From: Xiphophorus maculatus
Lineage: Eukaryota; Chordata; Actinopteri; Cyprinodontiformes; Poeciliidae
Direction of reading: 5' to 3'
NCBI RefSeq assembly: GCF_002775205.1
Contig: NC_036455.1
Location: 3,944,501-4,008,500 of the forward strand
Length of the DNA: 64,000 bases
Positions 1-14,000 of the stretch are shown here, one piece after another. The position numbers and the translations under genes are program-made. The notes under the pieces are model-generated. The model saw nothing but the letters and a program-made list of their open reading frames with translations. It was not told the origin of the DNA and made no database searches. Position 1 is the stretch's first letter, and each line of letters begins with the position of its first letter.

Positions 1-1500
1 CCAATTATTTCTAAAAGCTGAAATCCACCAGGACTGAACATCTGATCTACTTTAGTTTAAGTAAGGAAGGATTTTACTAGTAAATGAGGTGCCACTGGTG
101 TCTGTCGTTACTCTGACGTGTCACGAAAACACTGTTGGAAGAAATACACCTTAAGTTAATGAAATCACTGAGCAACCAACACCCTGGATGTTGCCCAACC
201 ACTGTTTGAGCATGGGTGGTGCACCTCAGTGACTGACATGGGCTTGGGGGGAAAACATAATCTGAATGCGTTCAACTTCAATAATTGGATTGGCTGTAAA
301 CAGTGTAATAAAGTGTAAAAATACAGCTTTGACACTCACTGTGCACATCTTTCTAACGTGAGCAGTGAAGACAGTAATAAACTTCTATAGTGATATCTAA
401 ACCGGTTGAAGTTGTTCTGGGAAACAAGTTCTGATGAAGTTTCTCTACAGGAGATACTTCATCATTAAAGTGGATGTAAACAAAAGCTTCAATGTGTTGC
501 ACCTCAGTAAAATTAGAACAGGTAAGCAGTGGTTTCATAAGTTTTATTTAAAAGAAAAAAACAAACAAAAAAACGTTTCTTTTTACCTAAATGTGTTACT
601 TTGAAATTATGTTATTTTTTTGTTGTGACTTTGCTGTTATGTTAGTCTTTAAAACACCAGAATTTGAATATAAATTATTATATTTTTTCTGTCTGATTAC
701 ATCATTTTTAAATGTTATCTCAGTTGTTATGATCAGTTTGTACTTGCCTCATTTCTTGCCAGGAAGGTAAACATCCAAGTAGCTGTTGGATGTCTGCCTT
801 TCACTTTTACTTGAATAAAAAAATGCTGGAGTAATCCTACTCTTACCTGAGTACAATTTTGGGCTTCATAGGAATAAATTACATTGAACCTAATTTGTAT
901 TAGAACAGGATGAAGTTTTTCTACTGACACTACTTACATTACTGTAAATGAACTTGACCTTCAAATCACTTTGGAGGTTTAGCAGATTGAACACAACATT
1001 AAAACAACAAAGCTTGTGCACAGACCAGAAGTCTCACTTTTACATATATTGCAGGTGTGTGTCTGTGACTTGTGCATTTATGGTTACAGCATTCTCGTTC
1101 TTTATTCAGTGAAGTCTACCCAAGTTTAAACTCTGTTTACTAACTTCTGAAAAGTACTAAGTCACTGCGACTGAAAATAATTAATTTATTAATTGCACTT
1201 TTTCATTTTGATCTGTCACAGACGATCCTAATAAAAAAAAAAGGAGGACTTGTAGTTGTCTGATGTGGACAAGTCCAAGCAGTATGAATACATTTGCAAG
1301 AACAGAAAAAAACATTCAGCTAGAGTTAGTGACAGGTTAAATTTAATTATGGTGATTACAGATAACATTCACCTTATATTTAAACTGGGGTAAATTCTCT
1401 ATTAAGATGTCAGAACTCCATTTTCCACATCCATAGTAGTATAAATCATAACATAACATAAAAGCTTTTGAAGAACCCAACTTTAAGGTTAATATTATAA
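1..1500. other. Intergenic DNA upstream of efna1
   Basis: AT-rich sequence with many stop codons in all frames and no exon-like segment that I recognise. A fragment at about 797-865 resembles, in reverse orientation, the repeat at 27123-27626 (shared 'acttgagtacaatttt' type motifs). Two short stretches at about 432-451 and 909-930 share a 'gatgaagttt' core. Nothing here supports a gene. Confidence 0.6.
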
Positions 1501-1599
1501 TAAAAAACGGATGTCCAAATTCTATAATTAATGTGTATTGGACCAGATATCCTCTTTCACTGCTGGCCCAAAGCCTGAAAGCGCACCATTTCTCGGACA

Positions 1600-1933
1600 A
1601 GTCTCTGATTGGTCCCCTGCCCTACGGAGGGCGTGTCCTCCAGCACTGGGCGTTTCACAAAACCAGCCTCCACGCAGCTCACCCTCTCATTCACTACGGC
1701 TTTGCTGAGTTCACTTGTTCACTCAGAGTTCTTTCCCACTTCTTTGCTACTCTTCTCTCAGATTTACAGAAAGCGTTTATCATTTTTCAGCGTGCAGCCT
1801 CGAGGTGCGCGGGCGTGCACTTTATTGTCAGTGGTAGTCTGCTTTTTATTCCCCTTTTTGCTTTTTAGTTTTTGCACAAATCAGTTAGTTTACTTCTGCG
1901 AGTCTCTGCGCGCCTCTGACTCTTCTCTCCAGC
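1600..1933 (+). promoter_or_regulatory. efna1: efna1 promoter and 5' UTR region
   Basis: This GC-richer stretch sits directly before the efna1 start codon in otherwise AT-rich DNA. It holds an inverted CCAAT box (gattgg, 1607-1612) followed by GC-rich sequence (about 1613-1650) and CpGs around 1800-1820. No TATA box is convincingly placed, and the transcription start cannot be fixed from sequence. The role is inferred from position and composition. Confidence 0.45.
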
Positions 1934-2031
1934 ATGGATTTAATTTGGATTGCGGGCTTCGTTGCGAGCTTCTGCGCCTGGTTTGCCTCGGCGGAGCGGC
2001 ACAGCGTCTACTGGAACAGCACCAACCCAAA
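1934..2031 (+). CDS. efna1: efna1 exon 1: signal peptide and domain start
   Basis: The ATG at 1934 opens a hydrophobic leader (MDLIWIAGFVASFCAWFASA) and then ERHSVYWNSTNP, which matches the ephrin-A1 N-terminus. The exon ends in codon phase 2 before the donor gtaaac at 2032; the Lys codon AA/G is completed by exon 2. An in-frame TAA immediately after the Lys codon, inside the intron, confirms that splicing is needed. Confidence 0.92.
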
Positions 2032-5000
2032 GTAAACATCTCCTCTTATTTCATCCCTCAGATCAGATGCATGCTCAAAAGTGAAGACAACGAGAAGTTT
2101 TCATCTTTAATTGTTGGCTAGCAATCCTTCACGATCAGTGTTCGAGTGCATGCATGAATAATTGCAGCAAGTCTCCTGTGGTTGTTGTTTTGATGAGTTT
2201 GGGATGGAGGCAACTGGCTGCTGTTGACATGATAATGCCAGACAGTTGGGAGTGTTTCTCCTCCCTCCCTCTTTCCCCCACTTTACGGCACTTTCCTTCG
2301 TGCCTTGTTATTATTATAAGGTTGTTTATCTGTAGGTCATGGCTCAACCTGTTCTCATTTAATCCGGGTTTTTTTTTTGTTTTTCCTTCTTGTTTTGTTT
2401 TCGCAATCTGGGTGCGCATGTGGTGCAGAAGTATTTGTGTATTTATCTTTTTAACCTGAAAGCGAAGTTATTAAACATTTCCTGCTATTAGATGGATATA
2501 AAGCTGAGTTAAATGGAGGGATTTAATAAAAGCAGCGGGGATTTAAAGCCATTATCTGGACTTTTCGGTAAAGTCACTCACTACAGTTTTTCACCCATTC
2601 AACAACATAGAAAGTTCGGTTTTCCTGTTTGCGCTTCTAATTTGTTGTAAGTCGTAATCTATCAAGATAAAATCTATTCGACCAGACACGTCTCCATAAA
2701 TGCACCGCTGATGACATCACAAAAGGCATAAAGTAGCTTATTGGTTATTTTGTATGCATATATTTTTGTGATTTTTTTTAAGTTTTTGATCAACATCACC
2801 TTATGTTTACTACTCTTCTACAAAGTTGTGGCAAAATATTTCAGCTATGTGAGAGAATGATGCATATATTTCAGGCTTGTTCTGCTTGATACTGATTCCT
2901 GGCTTTTGCTGACATTCCAGTTTGTACCAATTTAGATATTTACTCCCCCAATAACAACTAAGTAACATTAAAAATGAGGAATGTGCTGCAAGGAATAGAA
3001 AGTAAATGTGGATTTTCAGTGTTTGTCCCACCGATCAAGGGAAATTATCCAATTCAATCTCTTGCCAAATTTTTTGGTGCCTTTCTAAATATCGCACATG
3101 GACGTAGCCTCTAGGCTGACTGAAAATAGAAACGAGAATGAAGAATCTTCAGCAACGATTTTGAGCCAAGTCATTAAATGAAACCAAAATGGCCTGGTTG
3201 ATGCATTCTGGTAAGATGCTTTTTAAGCTCCAGTATTTTTTCTGCATCAGTCACTTCTTCCTCTAATAGTTTATAATTGACTCAATCCCTCCAGTTTGCC
3301 TTCCAATGAATGCATTTGTCCAACCAATGCAATCATAACCATTCTTGGCAACACCAGGGGGAAGAAGTATGAAAAAAACATCTTTCAGCAGTCAGAAAGG
3401 GAAAAGTTGTTAAGCTTAGATAAGTACTGTGAGGTCAGACTGCTTTTAGTGCCACAGAACTGGCTAGACTTGTTCTAAAGTTAAAGACGATCATTGATGT
3501 TTTTTCAGTTTTTTTTTAGTTTTGGTGGCCATCAGAGTCTAAACCTGGTTTAAGCACAATCTTCCAAACAAAGTTCAGGTTTTGAGTGTTTCTGTGACTA
3601 TCACTCACAAAAGACATGAAGATTGATTAGTCAATTGGCCACAATTTGCCAAATTTCCCTTAATTGTACAAAACTGTTAAGTTTCAGTTTAAGTACTAAA
3701 CATTTCTGTTTCCTCTTAATTGTAAAATAAATAAAAACTAAGAACTCCCTCCTTTTTCAGTCTTTGAAGGCATTAAAGAGCATATACTTTGATTGTGCTG
3801 GAGTTAGCTGTGCACATTATGATGCATAAACAGGAAAATTGGTCAGTTTTCTAATTGCTCTAGTTTAAGAAAGTGCAGCTAATCTATTGCATGTGTTCCA
3901 GTCGGAACTGGTCAAAATCAGAATTAGCCAATTAGTCATCCAGAAACATTGGAAATAAATCTATGGGGAAAAAAATCAACTAAACTCTAAATGGATGGCT
4001 TAAGAGCATGGTGCAGAACTTAATGGATATGAAATGGGGTGTTGTTCCTCTTGTGGTGTCATCAAAGCATCTAGCATTTTTTTCTTCTTCTTCTTTAATT
4101 TGCCTTTTAAAAATATAGTATTTTTGCTGTGGCAAAAAATTATTTAATTACCCAGATGTGTTTTATTGCCCGTTTAAGTTCATATTTGAATAAAAAATAC
4201 ACCACTGGATGGCATCCTTAAGGCAAATGCAACAAAAAGCATCTGTTTCACACATTTTTTCATTCATTGGCTAACATCCTTTCAGCTCATAAACTTTTCC
4301 AGGATTTTTACAGGCTTGACTCACAGCAGTGTGTTGAAATATCTGTTGCAATATCCTCCCCATCTAACACAGAGCCCTAACCACTGCATGGAGTCGTGAG
4401 GTTACTGCATCTCCTAAATCAGGGGACGTCTTTCACACCGCGTTCTGCGCAGGCCGTCAGGGAGACAGGAGGGCGTTTATGTTTCAGGTGGCAGGACGAA
4501 CAATAATGCTGCACGACAGAGACAGAGGAGGTAACATGAAGCCTGCCCAGTAGGTCACACTACGTGGGAGAGAGATGGATTGTTCGGGGAGAAGAAATTG
4601 GAGCTCAAATCGTCGGGGTTAGGGACCGGCCGTTTGGAATAAGCGAGGGGGGTCAATTAGAATCATAGTTGATGATGTCTGGGGTGAAACGGCCCGAAGA
4701 AGGTCAGGTTCAAGAAACCACAAGCAAAGTTCTGCACACAGAGACACACATAGCGACACATATGAGCAGGCAAGTGCAAACAGAGACTCCTGGCAGACAA
4801 TCACTCAATCACACCAACGGCGTCTAAATCAATCATCCTCTCTCTCTCTCTCTCTCTGCAAACACCAAAAGTTCTCCCACAACCAACTTTCTCCCCAGGA
4901 GGGATAAAACTGCATCATGTCATGTTCTCAGAAAGTCCGTAATTACAGCAGCAAAGCTTTTCTCTGGAAATCAGAGGAAAGTCAAAGTCCCAGATGGAGA

Positions 5001-8000
5001 GGGGTTTTATTTTAATGTTGGCGTGCCCCTGCTGTGCAACAACAGTTGCGGTCCCTGCGTACAAACTGGTAATCCGTCTTGTTTGCACTTGCTGTTTTTC
5101 TCCAAATGACTCTGTCTCTCTCTTTCTCTTATCTTAAGCAGAATTTCTGAATTTGTTTCATTCAGTAGATTTTCATCTTTTAATCTCCACACTGCCTCCC
5201 CTGTGACCCGCCACTTGATCCAATGTGTTGACGTCCATCATTTCTCCCTTGTGGTGCTCTCCCACCATAAAAAAAGCTGTCGTTAATCAAATCGATCTGA
5301 AATTGATGACTTCGGTCCACGCGGCCCAGGCTCATTTCCTTTTTCACAGCTTGTTTGTTCAACAGTACACACTCATGCATATCCACTTCTTTCCCGGTAG
5401 TGCCATCGCGCCTCGGGGCCTGCTGACTTCCAAGGTCGAGCCTGCTTGAACTTTTAATGACTACTTTGTTTCAGCGTGACTGAAATCTGTTTGCATTTCA
5501 ACACTTGTGGTGTGTTTTCCAACTTTTGTTTTAGATTAGCCACAGCTTAATCAGCTTTGATTCCCAGAAAAAGGAGCACAGGTTCTCCCTTCCAACACGC
5601 CGACTTGTTTTTTTGTGAAAGGGAGTGTCTTCGTGCAGAAGCTTACTCACACCGTGACTCATGCTCTCTACACATTAACCCGACCGTGCACACACATGTG
5701 CCACGCGGTTGTGAAGGTTAACATCCTCCCAGGAGCACTCTAAACCCTGGAACTCCAAATCTGAGGCCATAATTTCCTTTTTCACACCTTCCTTTTTCCA
5801 CTTTTTCCCGTCTTTTCGCTGCTGGCAGAGCATGAGAAGACCACGAACCCAACTCCCCTTCTTTTCCTTTTCTGCTTTGTACCTGTCGGCTCCTCTCTCT
5901 GCCGCTTTCCCCTTCATCCTATTTGGCACAGTTTCTTCTCAGCTTGACTCTGTGACTTTTTGTTTTTTTAACTGTCTCTTTAACTCTTTACTCACTCATG
6001 GACTCATACACTTTTTGCATCAAACCCTGCATTTTAAGTTAATTAGCTCTGATTCTGAATGTTTATGGGCCTTCCTGTACTTCCTGACAACTGTCAGGGT
6101 AATCTTGTTTACTGATAGGATTACCCTGGCTCAGCTACCAGTATCAAAGTACACGAAGATAAAAACAAAACATTTGAGATGCTCTAATCTGAATCTCATT
6201 GCTAGTATCTCTGCCAGCTATTTTGGCCAATTCAGGAGTGATATTGTCATTGGATGATATAAGAACTACAAAATATGTTTTTCCTCACCTTAGCCTGAGG
6301 CGGCGTCAATCATTTATGTTTGAAGCAGAGGTGTTGCTACACTGTGTGTGTGAGAGCAGTCATTTTAAAGCATGAATTACAGATTTTTCTTTTTAAACTG
6401 CCTTTAGCATCTTACGTTGATGAACAATGCAGTTAGTGAAGGTAACTCCAGTTGTCTCCCAGAACATTTACGAAAGGCTGCCAACATTTCCAAATCTGAC
6501 ATGCTCCATGCCAGACACAGATGAAAATCTCTGAAGGATGAAATTGAGATAATTTTTCTGCATTTCCTTCAACCTTCCTGTTACCCTGTAAAAGTTCAGC
6601 TCTCTCTTGCAACTTTAATGATTCACAGAAATGTTTCCTTATTTCCTCCGACATTATAGGGCATCAAATTAAACGGTGATATCCCTCAACTCCTCAATGT
6701 GTACTGCCAGTCAGCTGGCTGAGAGAGAGCATCTACGCTTTTCCCTCATTTAGTTGACAGACAAATTTAATTCATAGAGAGTGCAGTGAAATGTGGCCAG
6801 CTGATATCAGCATGTTACACTTGAATTACTCTGTAAACAGCAGACAGGAAAGAAGATATATTTTTATGTGCAATTACAACTTGAAAGCTGTTTCAAGTTG
6901 TAATTTGCATTCACTTTTTTTGGCAGAAGTAGAATTATTTGCTTCTTTACTGTTTTTTTTTTTAAAGCAATTATATTATATTATGCTTCTTTGTTTTGTA
7001 AAACGGTGGCTTTTGTAGGTGAGATAATTAAACCCTGAGCATCTCACACACCCCATGCCTGGATTCAATGTGTGCAGTTATTTCTGGTATGAAGGATTTT
7101 CTTGCTATTTAACCAGTCAATGTGGCTGTTTTGTGATGCGCCCCATACAAATTGGGGGGAATGGTCTTCACAGTGGGCCACAGAAAGAGAATAGTAACTG
7201 GTGTGACCGATCGCGGGTCAGAGTTCACCGTGTGATGAAGTGGCACAGCCTCTATCGGTCTGTCAGTCATTCTGTCACGCCGGTGGTCCCTGAATGCCAC
7301 TCTGCCACTCAGGCCGGCGCTCTGCCTCTGGGAAACTTTCACTCTTCCCCCTTTCGTGTTTTTTCACTCCTTTTTGCCAGCTTTTATCTCAACTTTACAA
7401 GCTGTCCCTTTTCAGGCTATTATTTCCTCACCTCCAACTCTGGTTCTCAGAGAAGGGAATGGGAAAGAGGGAAGCATGCTAAGAGGTGTGGTATATATAT
7501 ATATATTTTTTTATCGTTCTTGGCACTAAGGTACTTTGCCCTTTTCCTTCACACTTTTTTCCCCTCTCAGCCGTTTCCCTTATAGCTTCCTTCTTCTATC
7601 TTCTCATCAAAAATCCACTTGAGTCTCTTTCTAAGACTCTCCCTGCTCTTTATACCTCCCTGTCTACATGTAGGTTATTCTGAAGATTTGGAACAAGAAA
7701 TCCCATGAATATAGCAATAATGTTAAGCCTTGGTTCTGCTTCTATATCTGTATTCACATGTGGGACTCAGAGATCACAGATAAAACTGGGTTTTCCCATT
7801 TGGCAAAGAAAGATGAAGTTTTGAATTCCGAGTAACTTGACCCAGAGTCACTTCCCTGGAAAAAAAAAAAGCATCCAGGTTTTCCACTTAAGTTTCTGAT
7901 CCGGCCCCTCACCCTTCCCCCTTTGCTGGTCAGCATTCTCTTTAGAAAATTCCTAAGTCGATCCATCTTTGTCTGCCCTCTCTCCCCCTCCTTCTGCTCT

Positions 8001-11000
8001 TAATCTGGCATTGTAATCTGTGTGGTAAATTCAATCTGGAGAAAATGCTCAGTGAAATGGTCAAATGGACAGTAATCACGTCTTGTGTTGTTCTTCCCTA
8101 TCCCGTTTCAACTCTTTCTCGTAGTGTCACAGGTAGGAGGGACATGTTTTATTGACTGTGCCATATAATGAATGAGGCCAAAGTTCTTTACACTTCCTGC
8201 AGGCGAGCTGTCGGGTCGCCACTGCCATAGTCTGCATGCTGTCTCCTGCGTAGTGCTGAGCATCCTGTTAACATGTTTTCCCGGGAAAACTGCGTATCCT
8301 GTCTGCACAATAAACAATACATTTCTCACACAGCAACACACGCAACGTTGAGAAGTCTGAATGCAGGAGTTGATTAAACTTCCCAGGCTTTTATGTGGGA
8401 AATGTTTGAAGGGTGAGAATATTATGATTAGCAGAGGATTAATTGTTTTATGAGCCATATTTTCAACCAGGATGAATTGACCGAATATATCATGCTCGGG
8501 CTTCACCTCTGATCCAGTCTTACCCCCATGAACCCCTCAGATTGTTTAATCGCCCACTTTCCCATCTTGATTACTCTTCCTTATCTGTGCACCAGACTTC
8601 CCCTTTTCCTTAACCTCTCTGCAGTGATTTACAAGAGTCATGGAGGAAGAAAAATCTCAGTTACAGCTGTAATTCCTTATCATGATTCATTTTCAATGAG
8701 GAGCAATTTGCCAAAAAAAAGTTGGATATCATCAGCAAAACATAACATTGTGTTTTTTCTTGTTGGGTAAGTACAGGCTGTTGTGTAACTTAAGCCCTGC
8801 CTTATATTCAATCCTATTAGAGATTAATCACTACAGATGAATTTTATTACCACAGCTGAAATAAGATCTGACAATTTTGGAAGATAGTCCCCTAAAATTC
8901 AGAAAAGCATCAATAAAATTATCTATTTTGTTGGTATTTTATGGGTTAAATATTGGAAAAATTTAGTTTTCCACCAAATAATTACATATATCAAAGCTAA
9001 AAACTCATACTTGTAAACATCTGTAAACACATTGACAAATAGCATGTTGAGCTCTAGGTCAATTTGCCTCATTTTGTACAAATCATGTCATACAAATATG
9101 CTTAATACTTTCATATCAGTTTGTTTCTAATCTGAGTGAATTCACCACTTTGCCATTTTGCACCTCCATTTCTATACCAACATATTCCATATGCTTTGCA
9201 TTTATTCATTTTAAAGTATTGTATTTATTGTAAATAATTGGCTAGATGTTGGAGAAAGCCTCTAAATGTAGAAACGTACATTATAGATTATAAGAGCATA
9301 AATATAGTTTTTTATAGTAGACTAAATGTGAAGATTTGGTCTATCATACATCAATACAAGACCCTTCAATATGTCTCAATTGTAAGAGCATATGAAATGA
9401 TCTATTTTTGGTACCAAATGTCCTGTGGGAAACTAATTTTTTACCTAAAGTTTTTGGTTCAAAACAAACAAATCAGACCAAATCTCAGGAATTATTGAGA
9501 TGGTTATAAAAACGTCAAATCTCATCTATAATTTAAGTTAATCATATGTTCTTTCCTCAAGATTTACACCATGCAATACACTATGGCTTTATTTATATTG
9601 CTTTGGATGCTCATGGAGCCATTAAACACTTATAAGACATGACTTCCATCCATCCAAAGCAACTCTGAACAACCTCCTGCTGGTAAAACTGATTTATAAC
9701 CACATTTATTGGCAGCACGTAATGGCTAGGTTTTAGAGAATCACTTTAAATCACTTGTTGTGAAAGCAGGTACAAAATGAGGCCCTGAGCAAATTCATGC
9801 ATTGTCTGTTGGAAACACTTAAACTACAACACAACAAAATGGCAAAGGGGTGAAAGAACCGCATGTTTTGAGTTTAGTGAAAATTACTTTTAGAGTAGAA
9901 GGTATATTTGGGCCTCAATGGGAATAAACAAGTGATATCTTCATTTTCTTCTGTACGCCCTCTATTCAGGATCCTGTCTAGCATTCAGTTGCCCCATTAA
10001 ATAAACATTTACACAAATCAGAGTCTGCAGGTCAAACTTTGAAGGCCAGTAATGGTTTGATTGGTCCTTTTCTAATAAAGGTTTGAAGCTGTTTTGAAAG
10101 GCGAAAACATAAAGGAAGAAGACAAAGATTTAAATTGTAGACATCAATCTAGCAATTTGGTTGTATAGCCATTTGGCTCCTGAGAGATGTGATGTCAATG
10201 CTGACCTTTCTGCTATGGCCTTTTTATGAAGTACAAATGGTTCTGGGACTAGTTTGAGACAGTTGGAAAGAGCATGTGCATCTATCTGAGCCGTTCGGTA
10301 CCAGAGAAGAAGTCAGTCTCTTCCGAGCTTTGTCATTTTGCTGGGTGGCAAAAGCAGCTTGGCCTGTTCATCCAGAGATGCTGCTGGGGTGACCAATGAT
10401 GCAGTTAGGAGACAAAGATTGAGTGGCAGGCAGGGGAAAGCAGATTGAGACTGATGACAAAAAGTCACGCGGGGCCACAAAGAGTGAAAAGTTGGAATAT
10501 TATTTAATTTAATTTATTTTATTTAATTAGTTAAGAGGGGGGAGTCGAGAGAGCTCACTGGACATTTAGGCTTGGCACAAAATCTCTTCACACTGCAAAT
10601 GGCGGACCAGAGAGAGCCGCATATTTGGAATACCACCAGAACAGGTTGTGATTGGCTCAGTGAGTTTGAGGTGAGGGGGGGAAGGACGGGGTTGACATGA
10701 GGATCTGGTTTGCTTATTGAGTGATGAAAGACGGACAGAGTGTGGGAGGGGACGGCCGGCGGTGATGGATGAATGGATAGACAAAAGTTACAAGAAGAAT
10801 TCGAGCCGAAACACTGAACTGTCGGATTTTAAGGCTTAATCATCTTATTAGGCAACATGTGGTTCTGATTGGAATATCTTGAAGCAAACTGCTCCCCTGT
10901 GTCCATTTTATTATTACTTTGTTTTCACTTTTCAATCACGGTTTTGCAACATCTAAATTACCAGTAATGTTTTCTTTGAACTCCAAAACTGTTGCGTACA

Positions 11001-14000
11001 GGAGTAATGCCTGCTCTTGATGTGAGGACAATGGAAGTAGGGGGAAAAAAGCTCCAGCCTGCCTGTCTCACACATTACTTTGTCCCTGATTTGGGCCTCG
11101 CTGTCCACTCTAAGCCCCTGTATTAAACAGAGTCTGGCGCTGATGAATGGGCTGCAGCAAAGACTCTGCTCCACCCAATAATCCAGGCCTGGATGAGCCG
11201 ATTAGATGGTCCCACACATTTTGGTTCACTATCCCTAGCTTTGTTGAGGGAAATTACCAGGAGACATAACCCATACAAACATAGCCCAGGACATGATAGT
11301 TTAATATTGTCTTGTTAAGACAAAAGGAAGTTTTGGAGTATTTCTTTACAACTTTATATGTTTAAGATCCTCAGGTGCTGATTTGACAACTGTCCAACCT
11401 TTGATCCACATCGTGGCCTCCTCACCTCAGAGGTCCGGCATTCCAGAGGGTGATAGAGCAAAGAGATGGGAGGGTGATGGATGGATAAAAGGAGGGGATA
11501 GAGGTTGAGTAGAAAGGAAAAAGGCAGACCTAGGAGATTAAAGAAGAGCGATTAGACTCCTGCTCCCAAAGAACTCTCCAATAAATCAAGGATTCCTTAG
11601 CGTGTGAAGAGGAAGAGAGGCCGGATATGGTCTGTAGTGGATTTTTCACCAAATTCTTGACCACTTGACATTCTCTCTCTGAGCTATCATAGCTGTTCCT
11701 TATTGGCATTCATCTTCCACCTTATCGCGGATGAAACGCACTCCCAGATTCCTCAGAGCTGGAGTGAGGCAAAACACACACACGCCTTCTCAGACATAAA
11801 CAATCACACACTTAAATGTATCAGGCCGAGACAGACACACATGCAAACAATACTCGCTGCATGCCTCAGTTCCACAAATCATCACAAAAGAGGGGAAACA
11901 GCCGCTCCTCCACGCTGTGACATTTACAGAAGCACTGGTGTGATTAATAGGAAGCATCCTGGCTTAAGCAATATGAATAAATCAATACATCCCATTTACA
12001 AACTGAAAGAAAAAGTCTGGAAGAGGAAAATAACAAGGGACCGCCAAGTTGGGTGTGAAAGAAAGATTTGTCGGGGCGTTGGAGAGTAAAGGTGGCGGGC
12101 TTTGACATTGTTAGCTTAACTTCTAAACACAGGAGCTAAAGCTTTCTTTGAAGGGAGTTACTCCAATCAGTTAATTAAGCTGATGATGTGGAACGTTTCA
12201 ATGCCGAGGCGCTGGACGGGAACAAAAGGCAGTGGGATAATTAAAACTGTTTGCCATTAATAAAAGGCATTAGCCAGTCTCCCCTGGTGTGCATTCAGAC
12301 ACTGTTCTCCCTGCTAAGTGAGCCGCTCCTGTCTGAAACGTCAATAGAGACGCCGTATGAAACGGCTGCATTGATAAAGCACGAAACAGAAACACTTACT
12401 GATGGGGGAACTTCAAAAGCCATTCCCAACCGGAGCCCTTTGACCCGCCTCGCCCACTCCTATTCATGTCTCCCGTCTCCCCCGCTCAGACTCTCACCCT
12501 AAATGGGTTGGAAGTGGGGAGCAGGAGGGCATAATTACCCCCTCCAGGGTGACTTTAATACCTCTTTTTGTGTTTTTAATTGCGCCCCCTTTGACCCTCT
12601 TTTGATGAACACACCGCAACCAGTTGGTAATCAAGGTGTAAGCAGATAGTTTGTTGGGGGGATGATGGCTCTGTCATGGATAACACATACACACCTCGCT
12701 TGTTTGACTGTGTTATCGATTCAGCTGCAATTGAAAGTAACAGCAGGGGGAAAAAAACACTTCCGAGCTGATCTGGTAAATGGAGTGCGGCAGGCAAGCG
12801 GGAGATAAGCGCTGAGCTTTTTTGGACCGTGGCAAAATGATAATTATTGTTCTTCCTCTCCACAAGTTGGCTGCCGCACACTGTTATCAGCACAGTTTGG
12901 TGGAAGTTTCAGAACTGTACTAAAGAAACCTTGTATTCAAATGGTGGTTTATCTGGCCATCAGCAGCAAGGGAATGCAGTCAGGCGGAGATTGGTAAACT
13001 GATTCAGGGGGAAGGGAGAGTCGGGACCTAGAGCTTGGAGCCATAACGTCTATCCTGTTACCAGGGGGTATCAGGAAGACCTATGGCAACAAACAACCTC
13101 GCTGACTAATGAGCGACTGGTGCCTGTGCATGGGCCTGAGCACTTTGATCGTTAGTCACACATATGGAGCCTGTCACTAAAACCCCACCAAATTCTACTT
13201 GTTACATCCAAAGGGGTTTATGAGAAAAGGCAGGATTCACAGAGAAATATATACTTCAGCTTAGCACCCTGAAGGCTTTTGAGAAGTCATAACTTGTAAG
13301 AGTTGTGGAGAAGATAGGTAGCTCTCATTTTTTCTTCCAAGCTCTTGAAAGCTTGACCTTGCATTCATTCACCAGCCACTTTAATAGGTGGTAGTTGAAG
13401 CCAACTCGCTGAACTTTAGACTGAGCTTCGGAAAGAGGAAGGAAGGGGATTATAGTGACTTTGAATGGGTTGTTGATGCAAGATGAGCTGGTTTGAGTGT
13501 TTCAGTGACTGTAATGTTCTGATTTACAAAGAATAGTTCAAAAAGAGAGTATATCTAGTGAGATGCAGTTTTGTGGAGAAAATGTTGATCTCAGGAGTCG
13601 GAGGATAATGGGGCTGATTGGTATGAGACGATAGAAAAGCAGCAGTAGCTCAAATGGCCACTTATGCAGAATATCATCTCTGAATGCACAAGTTGAATCT
13701 TGAAGCACATGCAATGGAATTTGATAAACCGAAGCTATGATCTGCATATGTGCACCAAAGTTTAACAATAAGTGGTTGGAAGAATTTGCCTTGTCAGATA
13801 AATCATCCTATATTGGATTGACAATTCAGGCTGCTGGTGATGTAAAGATGGGAGATGTTTTAACTACAACTGAACAACATTTATGGGTGTATTTCAATAA
13901 ATTAGATTGAAAAGTTATTTTTCATCAACTCAATTCACTAAGCGAAACATATAATATGGATTATTTACAAACAAAAGGATGTTTCAAGACCGCTTATAAT

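Noticed and set aside
1533..2121. Long open frames overlapping efna1 exon 1 in other frames
   Set aside because: Only the frame from 1934 gives an ephrin leader and a proper splice join; the others have no recognisable motif and lie in the 5' UTR or run into the intron.
3343..3362. CTCF-like 'acaccagggggaag'
   Set aside because: It lacks the GGC-RSY part of the core, so it is much weaker than the three sites listed.
4836..4858. CT run considered as a polypyrimidine tract of a hidden exon
   Set aside because: No AG acceptor with an open conserved frame follows.
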